NCBI GenBank assembly: GCA_900472925.1
Contig: UCJU01000002.1
Coordinates: forward strand, 1 to 64,000
Reading direction: 5' to 3'
DNA length: 64,000 bases
Source: Hyphomicrobiales bacterium
GTDB taxonomy: Bacteria; Pseudomonadota; Alphaproteobacteria; Rhizobiales; Rhizobiaceae
Position 1 is the first letter of the stretch, and the number at the start of each line of letters is the position of its first letter. Of this stretch, positions 43,249-51,224 are shown one piece after another. Both the position numbers and the translations under genes were made by a program. The notes beneath the pieces are model-generated. The model made no database searches. It was not told the DNA's origin and worked only from the letters and a program-made list of their open reading frames with translations.

Positions 43249-44060
43249 CGCACGGATGTCCCGGAGAGCGGATCCGGCAAAAACACTGGCTTGCCGGTCG
43301 TTGGATGCTTTACGGCGATGACCTTCGTATCGAAGACGCTTTCGACATGCTTGGCGCAGCACTGCTCGATGTCTTCGACGACGTGATGGATAGCGCCGTC
43401 TTTCAGAAAAATGATACGATCTGCATATTGCAGAGCGGCGTTCAGATCGTGCAAGACGGCAACGACGGTTCGATTGGCCGTGCGGCTAAGGCTCGAGAGA
43501 AGCTCCATGACCTCGACCTGATAGCGCAGATCAAGAAATGTCGTCGGTTCATCGAACAGGATCGATGTCGTATCCTGCGCCAGGGCAAGGGCTATGAAGC
43601 ACCGTTGGCGCTGCCCACCAGACAGACTATCGACTGCTCGCGCCGATAGATCACGGATGCCGGTAATATCCAGTGCTGTGTTGACGGCGTCCTCGTCGCC
43701 ATCGTCCCAGGATTTAAGAAAGCTGCGATGCGGATACCGCCCCCGCGACACAAGATCATAGACGCTGAGGCCTTCAGGCGCGATCGGCGCCTGTGCAAGC
43801 AAGGCGAGCTTGCGTGCCACTTCCTTTGTCGGCAACCGATGCACATCGTGCCCGTCGACAAGCACCGTTCCGCCAGATGGTTTGAGGATGCGTGAGAGAA
43901 CGGCCAGCAGTGTCGATTTTCCCGAACCGTTCGGCCCAGCCAGAACGGTAAACTTTCCTTTGGGGACGACCATCGAGATATCCACAAGCACGTTGGAGCG
44001 GCCATAGCCTGCCGTTATCTGCTCGGCATCCAGTGCATTGTCGCTGCCATCGGATCGCAT
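43245..44060 (-). CDS. Iron-siderophore importer ATPase (FecE/FhuC-like)
   Basis: 272 residues from ATG 44060. Walker A AGPNGSGKST, signature LSGGQRQRCFIALAL, Walker B SILFDEPTTFLDLRYQ are all canonical for FecE/FhuC ATPases. The frame is open to 44141, but the likely -35 box TTGACT (44125-44120, inside the iron box) places transcription start near 44090, downstream of the ATGs at 44099 and 44093. The ATG at 44060 therefore fits best, and its length is normal for the family. First gene of an importer operon divergent from the receptor gene. Confidence 0.85.
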   Translation of the reverse strand: MRSDGSDNALDAEQITAGYGRSNVLVDISMVVPKGKFTVLAGPNGSGKSTLLAVLSRILKPSGGTVLVDGHDVHRLPTKEVARKLALLAQAPIAPEGLSVYDLVSRGRYPHRSFLKSWDDGDEDAVNTALDITGIRDLSARAVDSLSGGQRQRCFIALALAQDTTSILFDEPTTFLDLRYQVEVMELLSSLSRTANRTVVAVLHDLNAALQYADRIIFLKDGAIHHVVEDIEQCCAKHVESVFDTKVIAVKHPTTGKPVFLPDPLSGTSVR

Positions 44061-44109
44061 AGAATAAACCGTCGTCTTCCCTTTAAATCGCATGTTCATT
44101 TGTATTTTA

Positions 44110-44124
44110 TGAATGTAGTAGTCA
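44110..44124 (-). promoter_or_regulatory. RirA-type iron box upstream of the importer operon
   Basis: The sequence TGA-N9-TCA, the iron-responsive-operator motif bound by RirA in rhizobia, sits 50 bp before the ATPase start. On the minus strand it reads TGACTACTACATTCA and overlaps a TTGACT -35-like hexamer. The same 18-bp sequence recurs in mirror orientation at the receptor gene, so both operons should be repressed together when iron is plentiful. Confidence 0.75.
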
Positions 44125-44254
44125 ACAATTAATCCAACCAAATTTTATTGGTCGAACACCTATATGCCCAGCGTGATCGAATTTTCAGGCGCAAAACCGC
44201 CTTTCAAGATGGCAAATCTGGGCAGCGTTGTAACTGCCGACGCCATCAGAAAGT

Positions 44255-44269
44255 TGACTACTACATTCA
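44255..44269 (+). promoter_or_regulatory. RirA-type iron box upstream of the receptor gene
   Basis: TGACTACTACATTCA, again TGA-N9-TCA, 60 bp before the receptor start at 44329 and overlapping a TTGACT -35-like hexamer. The copy at 44110-44124 is identical over 18 bp (GTTGACTACTACATTCAT) but inverted. RirA is the iron-sulfur regulator that replaces Fur for iron uptake control in Rhizobiaceae. Confidence 0.75.
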
Positions 44270-44328
44270 TGAAATTCAAAAGGCCAAGCATCGGGGTAGC
44301 CTTGAGCGTGCTGTTGGGGAAGAATGAG

Positions 44329-46500
44329 ATGGGATTTGAGAAACTTGATGGGCCGACGGTCTCAGCCGTGATCGCGCTTGCCTGCATGATGGTTGCCTTG
44401 CCTGCAAAGGCGCAGGATGACGTCGAGGTCAAGATAACGTCACGCCAGCCGGTTGCCAATCAGTCCAATCCTTCGGGAACAGCCACCGTGCTTGAGCCCA
44501 TCGTCGTAGACGGCACCAGCGCGACGCAAGGGTATCAGCCGAAATCGACCAGCACGGCAACGCGTACGGATACGCCGCTTATCGACATTCCACAGGCGGT
44601 CAATGTTGTCAGTGAACAGGTTCTGCGAGACCAGAATGCCAGCAATCTGGATGATGCGCTGGGCAATATCAGCGGCGTGACCCAGACAAATACGCTTGGC
44701 GGCACGCAGGATTCCGTCATCCGCCGAGGTTTCGGCGACAATCGCGACGGCTCCATCCTGACAAATGGAATGAAAACAGCCCTGCCGCGCTCCTTCAATG
44801 CCATGACTGAAAGGGTCGAGGTTCTCAAAGGTCCATCGTCCACGCTTTACGGCATTCTCGACCCCGGCGGCATGGTCAATGTCGTGACGAAGAAACCCAA
44901 GGATAGTTTCGGCGGTGAACTCTACGGCGGCCTTTCCAGTTTCGGTGGTGGCACAACGGGGCTGGATGTGACCGGTCCGATACAAGGTACCGACTTTTCC
45001 TATCGGCTGATCGGCGAGTACAAGAATGTCGACTATTGGCGCAACTTCGGTGAGAACAAAAACTGGATGATTTCTCCGTCCTTCACATGGACCGGCGAAG
45101 ACACCGAAATCACAGCAACATACATGCACGAAGATTACAGCGTTCCGTTTGATCGCGGCACCATTTTCGATGTCAACACGGGCCGCGCCGTTAATGCGGA
45201 TCGGAAAGTTCGCTTTGACGAGCCCTACAACATCACCGACGGCAAATCCGACCTCTTTCAGGTCGAGATTGATCACGAGTTGTCCGAGAACTGGAAACTC
45301 GGCATCGACTACAGCTACAGCCGTAATGTCTACTCGGACAATCAGGCGCGGGTCACGGCTTACAACGCAACCAACGGCAACGTAACGCGCAGGGCTGATG
45401 CGACCGACTATTCTACGATCTACAATCACGCGATCCGCGCGGATTTGACAGGCGACGTCGAGATCGGCGGCATGCAACACGACCTCTTGATCGGGGCCTC
45501 CTACGACTACAGCGACACGCTGCGTACAAACATGATCCGCTGCAGCCCCTCTGTGAACTTCAACATATACAACCCCGCCTACGGCAATCTGCCGGAGTGC
45601 ACGACTGTGTCAGCTTCCGATAGCGATCAGACGGAGAAGCTCTCCACGGCCTCGGTCTATGTTCAGGATTCGATCCACCTCAATGATCAATGGATCGTCG
45701 TCGGTGGACTGCGTTATCAGTATTACGATCTGCTGGCTGGCAAAGGTCGCCCCTTCAATGCCAATACCGACAGTTTTGGGGACGCTCTGGTCCCGAATGC
45801 GGGACTTGTTTACAAGCTCACGCCCGACGTTTCATTCTACGCGAATGCCGCCAAGACATTTCGTCCGCAGTCTTCCATCGCCAGCGAATTCGGGAACCTA
45901 AAACCGGAAGAAGGCGTATCTTATGAGGTGGGCTCGAAATTCGAACTTCCATCAGGACTGACCGCAAACGTTGCGCTTTACACGTCCGACAAGGAAAATG
46001 TCGCCTATATCGACGCCAGCAATATCGTCAAGACCGCAGGTCTAGTCAGAGCACGGGGCGTGGAAATGGATGTCGCCGGTTCTCTGACAGACAGCCTCGA
46101 TTTCATCGCAAGTTACGCCTTTACCGACGCGCAGGTTTTGGAAGGTGAAAACGCTGGCAAACGTCCTGTCAACGTTGCCCGCCACACGGGCTCACTTTAT
46201 CTCGCCTATGATGTGGGAGAAATTGGCCCATCAGGCAACACACTAAAGGTCGGCGGCGGCATCCGAGCCGTGGGCGACCGAGCTGGTATCAACAACAATT
46301 CCTATGACCTGCCCGGTTACGCGGTGGTGGATGCCTTCGCGACATATACGTTCGAGCTTGAGCGCCCGATCACGCTCCAACTCAACCTGAAAAACATCTT
46401 TGACAGAACCTACTACACGTCATCAATCGGTGGCACCGCATTCGGCAACCAGATCGGCGAACCCTTCAACGCAACCTTGACGGCGCGCGTGAAGTTCTGA
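44329..46500 (+). CDS. TonB-dependent ferric-siderophore receptor
   Basis: 724 residues. A signal peptide (AVIALACMMVALPAKAQ), the TonB box EPIVVDG, a plug domain (about 70-190: IDIPQAVNVVSEQVLRDQ, MTERVEVLKGPSSTLYG) and a 22-strand barrel ending in VKF. This is the TIGR01783 siderophore-receptor class (FhuA/FoxA/FpvA-like). It imports a ferric siderophore across the outer membrane for the divergent ABC importer. I use ATG 44329, with GGGGA 8 bases upstream; the open frame extends to 44164 but would run over the iron box and -35 region. The siderophore is not identifiable, although hydroxamates are common ligands. Confidence 0.9.
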   Translation: MGFEKLDGPTVSAVIALACMMVALPAKAQDDVEVKITSRQPVANQSNPSGTATVLEPIVVDGTSATQGYQPKSTSTATRTDTPLIDIPQAVNVVSEQVLRDQNASNLDDALGNISGVTQTNTLGGTQDSVIRRGFGDNRDGSILTNGMKTALPRSFNAMTERVEVLKGPSSTLYGILDPGGMVNVVTKKPKDSFGGELYGGLSSFGGGTTGLDVTGPIQGTDFSYRLIGEYKNVDYWRNFGENKNWMISPSFTWTGEDTEITATYMHEDYSVPFDRGTIFDVNTGRAVNADRKVRFDEPYNITDGKSDLFQVEIDHELSENWKLGIDYSYSRNVYSDNQARVTAYNATNGNVTRRADATDYSTIYNHAIRADLTGDVEIGGMQHDLLIGASYDYSDTLRTNMIRCSPSVNFNIYNPAYGNLPECTTVSASDSDQTEKLSTASVYVQDSIHLNDQWIVVGGLRYQYYDLLAGKGRPFNANTDSFGDALVPNAGLVYKLTPDVSFYANAAKTFRPQSSIASEFGNLKPEEGVSYEVGSKFELPSGLTANVALYTSDKENVAYIDASNIVKTAGLVRARGVEMDVAGSLTDSLDFIASYAFTDAQVLEGENAGKRPVNVARHTGSLYLAYDVGEIGPSGNTLKVGGGIRAVGDRAGINNNSYDLPGYAVVDAFATYTFELERPITLQLNLKNIFDRTYYTSSIGGTAFGNQIGEPFNATLTARVKF

Positions 46501-46573
46501 GGCGGCAGACAGAGTTGTGAGGGAGTCATCAGGATTCGACCCGATCGTAATCCATCACTCGAAGCATCCATCC

Positions 46574-47128
46574 CTAGCGTTTCGGGCACATGTTCGAGAG
46601 AAACACGGGTAAAAGACCCGTCGAACGTAATGCGCCTATGTATTCGCCATTCTCGCATGACGCCCTGCTCGTATCGACTTTTGCACATCGGGCGATTCCA
46701 CCATCGGAAGAGCGAGGAAGCATCTGATCCAGCCGCTGTCGGTCGGGAGCCGGTAAATCATCCCGGAAAGTGTCCAGTCGTTCTAAGAGTTCGGCGGTCG
46801 GAAGTTTACTTGTCCTCGTTTTCAGGCAACTCTCCCAGATGTCCTTAGTTTCCAGCTTTTTGCGATCAACCTCGCCTGGATTGCACTCTTGTGACGTGCC
46901 AGGAATATAAAACTTCCCATCTGGCCCTGGGTCGGTGCCGCCGCCACAGCCGGGAATTCCGTTGGCTAAGCCAGTTCCGCCGTCAGCCCCAGATCCGGAA
47001 CCGCCATGACCACCCGTCGCCCCCAATCCTCCAGCCCCGCCCCTTCCCGACGCGGCTTCAGCCACATTCAATGCGAGGGAAAGAAATATCGAGATCGTAG
47101 CGATTGATCTCAGAAAACTTTTGAGCAT
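46574..47128 (-). CDS. Secreted glycine-rich protein of unknown function
   Basis: 184 residues. Signal peptide MLKSFLRSIATISIFLSLALNVAEAA, then a low-complexity Gly-rich segment (about residues 28-65: GRGGAGGLGATGGHGGSGSG and following), a short Cys-containing stretch, and a helical C-terminal part. The mature part has six cysteines by my reading, as expected for disulfide-bonded exported proteins. It is convergent with the siderophore-receptor gene. I do not recognise the family; the Gly-rich part may be structural or surface-associated. An ATG at 47167 is also possible and would give a long n-region. Confidence 0.6.
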   Translation of the reverse strand: MLKSFLRSIATISIFLSLALNVAEAASGRGGAGGLGATGGHGGSGSGADGGTGLANGIPGCGGGTDPGPDGKFYIPGTSQECNPGEVDRKKLETKDIWESCLKTRTSKLPTAELLERLDTFRDDLPAPDRQRLDQMLPRSSDGGIARCAKVDTSRASCENGEYIGALRSTGLLPVFLSNMCPKR

Positions 47129-47315
47129 CTGCTTTCGTCCACCACAGCGAAGCCTTCGTAACGACATACCGCACGTGATTTTGGCGAATTATTGTCAGTG
47201 AAAGGACATAGGAGAACACTGGAGAGCATACGCGTAACATGCATGACAGCGAGCGCCGCGGTGCACGAGACGCGCACTGCGACAACCTCATGAGAGTGGG
47301 GTGCTCTGAGTCATT

Positions 47316-48047
47316 TCAAACTTGCCGCAAGCCACCATCGACGCATAGTTCGGCACCAGCGATGTAGCTCGCGTCGTCACTCAAAAGAAACAAGGCGGCC
47401 GCAGCAACTTCTGAGGGTCGTGCCATACGCCCCATCGGTATCGGAGCGACAATCGCCGCGCGCGTGTCTTCCGCGACAGAAGCCATCATGTCCGTATCCG
47501 TTGGGCCGGGTGCAACGACATTGACCCGAATACCTTTAGAGGCGAGTTCTGCCGTCCAGGTTCTGGCATAGGATCGAACCGCTGCTTTCGTGGCGCAGTA
47601 GGTTCCGTAACCCGCATAGCCCGCACTCCCGGCTATGGAGCCAATGAGGACGACCGAGCCGCCGTCTGTCATGGCGGGGAGAGCTGCCTGGAAGCCGAAC
47701 ACCATTCCTCGAACGTTGACGTCGAAGTGGCGGTCGAAGTGCTCCGGTGTAATCTCGTTGATCTGCGAAGGCTCGGACAGGCCTGCATTCAAAACAAGCG
47801 CGTCGATACGACCGTATGCTTTGAGGACCTGCTCGACAACAACGACCATGTCTTGCGGAGAACTCGCGTCAGCGGCAATACCGACCACGCCATCGCCAAT
47901 CTCGCGGGCCGCTTTTTCAGCATCTTCTCCTCTGCGACTGGTGAGGAAGACCTTCGCGCCTTCTGCATATAGTCGCTCGGCAATAGCCATTCCGATTCCC
48001 TTTGCGCCGCCAACGACCAGTGCCACTTTGTTATCCATGCGAGCCAT
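47316..48047 (-). CDS. Short-chain dehydrogenase/reductase
   Basis: 243 residues, classical SDR: ALVVGGAKGIGMAIAERL (cofactor), TSRRGEDAEKAAREIG, LVLNAGLSE, VLIGSIAGSAGYAGYGTYCATKAAV with Ser, Tyr and Lys of the catalytic tetrad, and DDASYIAGAELCVDGGL at the end. The Arg-Arg after the second strand suggests NADPH use. Substrate unknown. The start at 48047 has AAAGGA 6 bases upstream. It is divergent from an HxlR regulator that probably controls it in response to an electrophilic or redox signal. Confidence 0.88.
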   Translation of the reverse strand: MARMDNKVALVVGGAKGIGMAIAERLYAEGAKVFLTSRRGEDAEKAAREIGDGVVGIAADASSPQDMVVVVEQVLKAYGRIDALVLNAGLSEPSQINEITPEHFDRHFDVNVRGMVFGFQAALPAMTDGGSVVLIGSIAGSAGYAGYGTYCATKAAVRSYARTWTAELASKGIRVNVVAPGPTDTDMMASVAEDTRAAIVAPIPMGRMARPSEVAAAALFLLSDDASYIAGAELCVDGGLRQV

Positions 48048-48089
48048 CGTAAATCCTTTCACTGAATGGTCTCACCATGATATACGGTG

Positions 48090-48102
48090 GATATCTGATA
48101 TC
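48090..48102. promoter_or_regulatory. Palindromic operator candidate between SDR and HxlR genes
   Basis: GATATC-T-GATATC, two copies of a 6-bp palindrome around one base, in the 80-bp gap between the divergent SDR and HxlR genes. HxlR regulators commonly bind such short symmetric sites at the shared promoter. Only the sequence symmetry and position support this. Confidence 0.45.
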
Positions 48103-48128
48103 AATTACGCACCTGGAATAGCCTAGAT

Positions 48129-48521
48129 ATGGATGAGTATACCGACCTTGAAGCCCTCTCCCATCGCGCACTCTGCGACATGCCGCTGGTTCGCCCTGTG
48201 CTGGACAAAATCGCTGATAAATGGACGATCCTGATACTGACCGTGATTTGTCCGAAACCAGCGCGCTTCAACGAACTGAAGCGGCGTCTCGACGGGATCA
48301 CCCACAAGGCGCTGGCCGATGCCCTGAAGAGGCTTGAGCGGAACGGTCTGGTCACGAGAACCGTACTCCCAACGCAGCCGATCGGCGTGGAATACGCAAT
48401 CACCCCGCTAGGTCATTCTCTACGTGAGCCGTTTGAAGCATTGTGCGCTTGGGCAGCGGCCAATGGCGACAAGGTCGAGGCTGCGATACAACGCTATGAT
48501 GACATCGGTATTCGCCGTTGA
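48129..48521 (+). CDS. HxlR-family transcriptional regulator
   Basis: 130 residues. The N-terminus has the typical CDMPLVRPVLDKIADKWTILIL motif, with the HxlR cysteine, followed by a winged helix ARFNELKRRLDGITHKALADALKRLERNGLVTR and wing GVEYAITPLGHSL. HxlR proteins usually respond to aldehydes, quinones or oxidants through the N-terminal Cys and repress a neighbouring oxidoreductase. Here the neighbour is the divergent SDR. High confidence in the family; the signal is inference. Confidence 0.9.
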   Translation: MDEYTDLEALSHRALCDMPLVRPVLDKIADKWTILILTVICPKPARFNELKRRLDGITHKALADALKRLERNGLVTRTVLPTQPIGVEYAITPLGHSLREPFEALCAWAAANGDKVEAAIQRYDDIGIRR

Positions 48522-48766
48522 AGGCGTTACTGGGTCCGTCCGCTTCTGGCGCGCTTCCGCTATATTGGTCGTCACCCTGAACCGCGCATTTGGCCGACCA
48601 ATATCATCCTACATCTCCCCACCCCACTCCCTGCGGGCCACCTTCAAAACAAATAGATTGAAGCCGGTTGATCGACCCCATACACCCGGCTAGCAAGTTC
48701 TTGATGACCGTTCCCTAACTGGTGGAGCGCGTTTCAATATGCATAGAAGCCGACAAAGGAACGTAG
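48522..48766. other. Intergenic, no gene seen
   Basis: 245 bp. I see nothing supported here besides a ribosome site AAAGGA just before the next gene. A short GCCGG and CCGGC pair near 48664-48692 could form a weak hairpin ending the HxlR transcript. Confidence 0.4.
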
Positions 48767-49165
48767 ATGTCGATCACCGTAGAGAAAACAATTCCCGCTG
48801 CGCGTATGCGCCAGTTCCATCAGATGGTTGATCGCTGGCTTAGCGAGGGCCCGATCAGGCTTGCGACGAACGCCACAATCACCGCGATGGACAATGCCGG
48901 AATCCCGAAAGCTGAACAGACGGCGATCATAGAGGACCGGGATATCATCATGAGACACAATATGCGTCTCGGTGTCATCAGCGAAGTCTTCGCACCAGCC
49001 ATCGAGAAAACGGTGAATTCGTCTCGGTCGGGAAGTGACGCACAGGATGAGATCGCCCGGTTGATTGTAACTGCAGTCGGTCTCCGCCGGGACGACGACA
49101 GTGAGCTGATCAGGTTCACTTTCACCAGTCAAACTGAGGCAGATGCATTTGATAAATCCGCCTGA
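48767..49165 (+). CDS. Hypothetical protein
   Basis: 132 residues, no recognised family, no signal peptide or membrane segment. The start is well supported: AAAGGA lies 6 bases before the ATG. It is rich in helical, charged stretches and has a C-terminal SELIRFTFTSQTEADAFDKSA. Neighbours are an HxlR regulator upstream and a response regulator downstream on the same strand. A cytoplasmic soluble protein of unknown role. Confidence 0.65.
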   Translation: MSITVEKTIPAARMRQFHQMVDRWLSEGPIRLATNATITAMDNAGIPKAEQTAIIEDRDIIMRHNMRLGVISEVFAPAIEKTVNSSRSGSDAQDEIARLIVTAVGLRRDDDSELIRFTFTSQTEADAFDKSA

Positions 49166-49323
49166 TAGCTTTGTCAGCGGGTTAAGTTTAACTGATTGGC
49201 TGCCACACCGTGTACCGCCTACGTCGCATATCGAACTCTGATGCGTTAGCAATCAGTCCCTCAGCAGGGATCGAACGCGTTTCCGATGCGTTGTCTCCGC
49301 ATCCACGCTCGCGGGACCCATTG

Positions 49324-49746
49324 ATGTCGGACGAACATACTCCATTTGCTCTTGTGGTCGACGATGACGCTCTCATTAGAATGGATGCCGTTCATATCCT
49401 GGAAGAGGCCGGATTTCGGGTGTTGGAGGCGGCAGCTCCGGAAGAAGCTTTGGCTGTCCTCGAACAACGTGGTGACAGCATCCAATTCCTCTTCACCGAC
49501 GTGCAGATGCCGCCAAGCGAGCATGACGGTTTCTACCTCGCCAGAAAATGCGCCGCGTATTGGCCCGATGTCGGAATTATAGTCGCTTCGGGCATGCTCG
49601 AGCCTCAAGCTAAAGAATTGCCCGCCGGTGCAATTTTCGTGAGAAAGCCCTTCAGTGCGAATGTCGTATACGACCACCTCCAGCAGTTGCTGCCAGACGG
49701 AAAGAAGCCTGAACCGCTCAAACAGCGGGCGTTGGCCCTAGGTTGA
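49324..49746 (+). CDS. Single-domain response regulator (receiver only)
   Basis: 140 residues. A CheY-like receiver domain: acidic pocket VVDDDA (12-16), phosphorylation Asp59 in LFTDVQMP, switch Ser/Thr in IIVASGML, and Lys108 in VRKPF. No output domain, only a short tail, so it probably acts by phosphotransfer or protein contact, as single-domain regulators do in alpha-proteobacterial stress and cell-cycle circuits. No histidine kinase gene lies in the window. The frame begins at 49210, but ATG 49324 fits the domain start. Confidence 0.88.
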   Translation: MSDEHTPFALVVDDDALIRMDAVHILEEAGFRVLEAAAPEEALAVLEQRGDSIQFLFTDVQMPPSEHDGFYLARKCAAYWPDVGIIVASGMLEPQAKELPAGAIFVRKPFSANVVYDHLQQLLPDGKKPEPLKQRALALG

Positions 49747-49798
49747 AGTAACGCATTCTCACGCTCACCTCTATGATCGAGCAACACATTCTCGTCAC

Positions 49799-50842
49799 TC
49801 AGGTCTGTTGGTAGACGGCAACCACGCGCTCGAACGCCCGATCCTTAAGATCCTTGGTGCGAATAAGGAAATAAACCGTGCCCTCCCCGCTCTCCTGCAT
49901 CCAGTCGGACACACTGAATTGCAGCAAAAGCTGCCAGTCCTTCGCCGTCTCCATGATCATGTCTCCATTCTTGCTCCAGTCTGCGCCGGAAAGAGACTGA
50001 ATGTTGAATTGGCTGACGACGACAGCGTCGTAACGTGGATCGTCCTGCTCCGGTATGGGTGCACCGACGAGCAGCGCCTCCGGTGCAGCATCGACTGAAA
50101 GTTCGTCATAGGCTTGGCTGAAAGCTTGGGCACCGCCGATGACGCCGCGATCCGCGGAATAGGTCTTAACCAGTCGGCCGGATGCCTGAAATTCAAGACT
50201 CGAAAAAGAGGGCAATTGCAGCGCAGGCTTCAGCGCCATCGCTCTTGAGGGGCCGCCATAAGGTGTACCTGGCACTGGAGCAGCAGCCGGGCGAGCGGGC
50301 GACTTTATGCCGTATTGCCTGTTCGTGTCTTCGATCATCGCGCGATAGGCAGAGGCGGCGGTCACAAGGCTGTCCGGCATGGCAGCATGTGCAAGCGCGT
50401 CGGCGGGGCTGCGGTCCCATATCACCTTCGCCGACTGTACCCCGGTGTCGAAGGGACCAGCAATCATATCGTAGAAGAACAACAACCGACCCGCATCAGG
50501 CAGGAGATGTGCCACGTCGCCGAGACCAGCCGCCTCTCCCAGATCAACCTGCGCGACGAAGGCGTAGGGCAGGCCCGCCGCCAGATGCCGGCGCAAATCC
50601 GCGTCGAATGGTTCGCCAGCGCGTTCGGCAATTTTATAAACATCGTCGGGGACGGGTCGGCGCGGCCACTCAATCACCTTGGGCAAATCTGGCGTGCCAC
50701 CGATCCGACTGCCGCCAAGCCTGTCTTCGACCTTCCCTGAGAACACAATGGCTGGCCGCAGCGCACCCGCTACCATCTCAACCATGCTTCCAGCAAACCG
50801 TTCTTCGATAATCTGATGCGCTTGCGCTGGTGTATCGAACAT
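49799..50842 (-). CDS. DUF1963 (YwqG-like) protein
   Basis: 347 residues, matching the DUF1963/YwqG family as I recall it: LGGSRIGGTPDLPKVIEWP near residue 45 and PYAFVAQVDLGEAA near 110, with GRLLFFYDM, are the typical blocks. The C-terminal part has VYFLIRTKDL. The family has no established biochemical role. It is convergent with the response-regulator gene (53 bp between the stops). Cytoplasmic, no signal peptide. Confidence 0.75.
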   Translation of the reverse strand: MFDTPAQAHQIIEERFAGSMVEMVAGALRPAIVFSGKVEDRLGGSRIGGTPDLPKVIEWPRRPVPDDVYKIAERAGEPFDADLRRHLAAGLPYAFVAQVDLGEAAGLGDVAHLLPDAGRLLFFYDMIAGPFDTGVQSAKVIWDRSPADALAHAAMPDSLVTAASAYRAMIEDTNRQYGIKSPARPAAAPVPGTPYGGPSRAMALKPALQLPSFSSLEFQASGRLVKTYSADRGVIGGAQAFSQAYDELSVDAAPEALLVGAPIPEQDDPRYDAVVVSQFNIQSLSGADWSKNGDMIMETAKDWQLLLQFSVSDWMQESGEGTVYFLIRTKDLKDRAFERVVAVYQQT

Positions 50843-51224
50843 CCCTTACTCCTAGAGCATTTGCATTTTAGGGCGAGGCAAGAACCAAAACTTTGACGGC
50901 ATGTGAAGATAGAGAACCACTCCATTACGTAAAGCCGGAAAACATGCCTCCGCCAAAGTAGAACGCACACTTTGCCCTAGGAAGCTAAAATGGCATGCGT
51001 CGGAAATCATATCCACTTCAATTGTGAAGGCGACGTTCAGCGGAAGTGGTGTTCATATCACGCGCCCCGTCCCAACGGGGTATCGGTCCTACCCCGTATG
51101 AAACTGCCGCGCGATATGTCCTCGCTGACGTGGCAGCGTGCTCAAGCAACGATCTGAGTTCGCAAGAGCACTCAATCGGAACACCGCGAGTTGACCGGCA
51201 TAAAAGTCGATGCGAGCAATCCCG
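50843..51224. other. 382-bp intergenic stretch
   Basis: Between the DUF1963 gene start and the amidohydrolase stop. No coding region is supported. It holds one perfect hairpin (51075-51097). The segment nearest 50860-50960 is AT-richer and may carry the DUF1963 promoter. Confidence 0.5.
51075..51097. terminator. Hairpin downstream of the amidohydrolase operon
   Basis: ACGGGGTA and TACCCCGT form a perfect 8-bp stem around a 7-base loop. It lies about 130 bases after the amidohydrolase stop on the minus strand, so it may end that transcript, but no U-run follows, which keeps the call weak. Confidence 0.35.

Noticed and set aside
44061..44141. Longer start for the importer ATPase
   Set aside because: Predicted transcription start near 44090 leaves the ATGs at 44099 and 44093 outside the message.
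44164..44328. Longer start for the TonB receptor
   Set aside because: This part contains the RirA box and -35 region; the signal peptide begins with the ATG at 44329.
44440..45480. Long minus-strand frame (346 codons) inside the TonB receptor gene
   Set aside because: The plus strand encodes plug and barrel motifs; the minus frame has none and no ribosome site.
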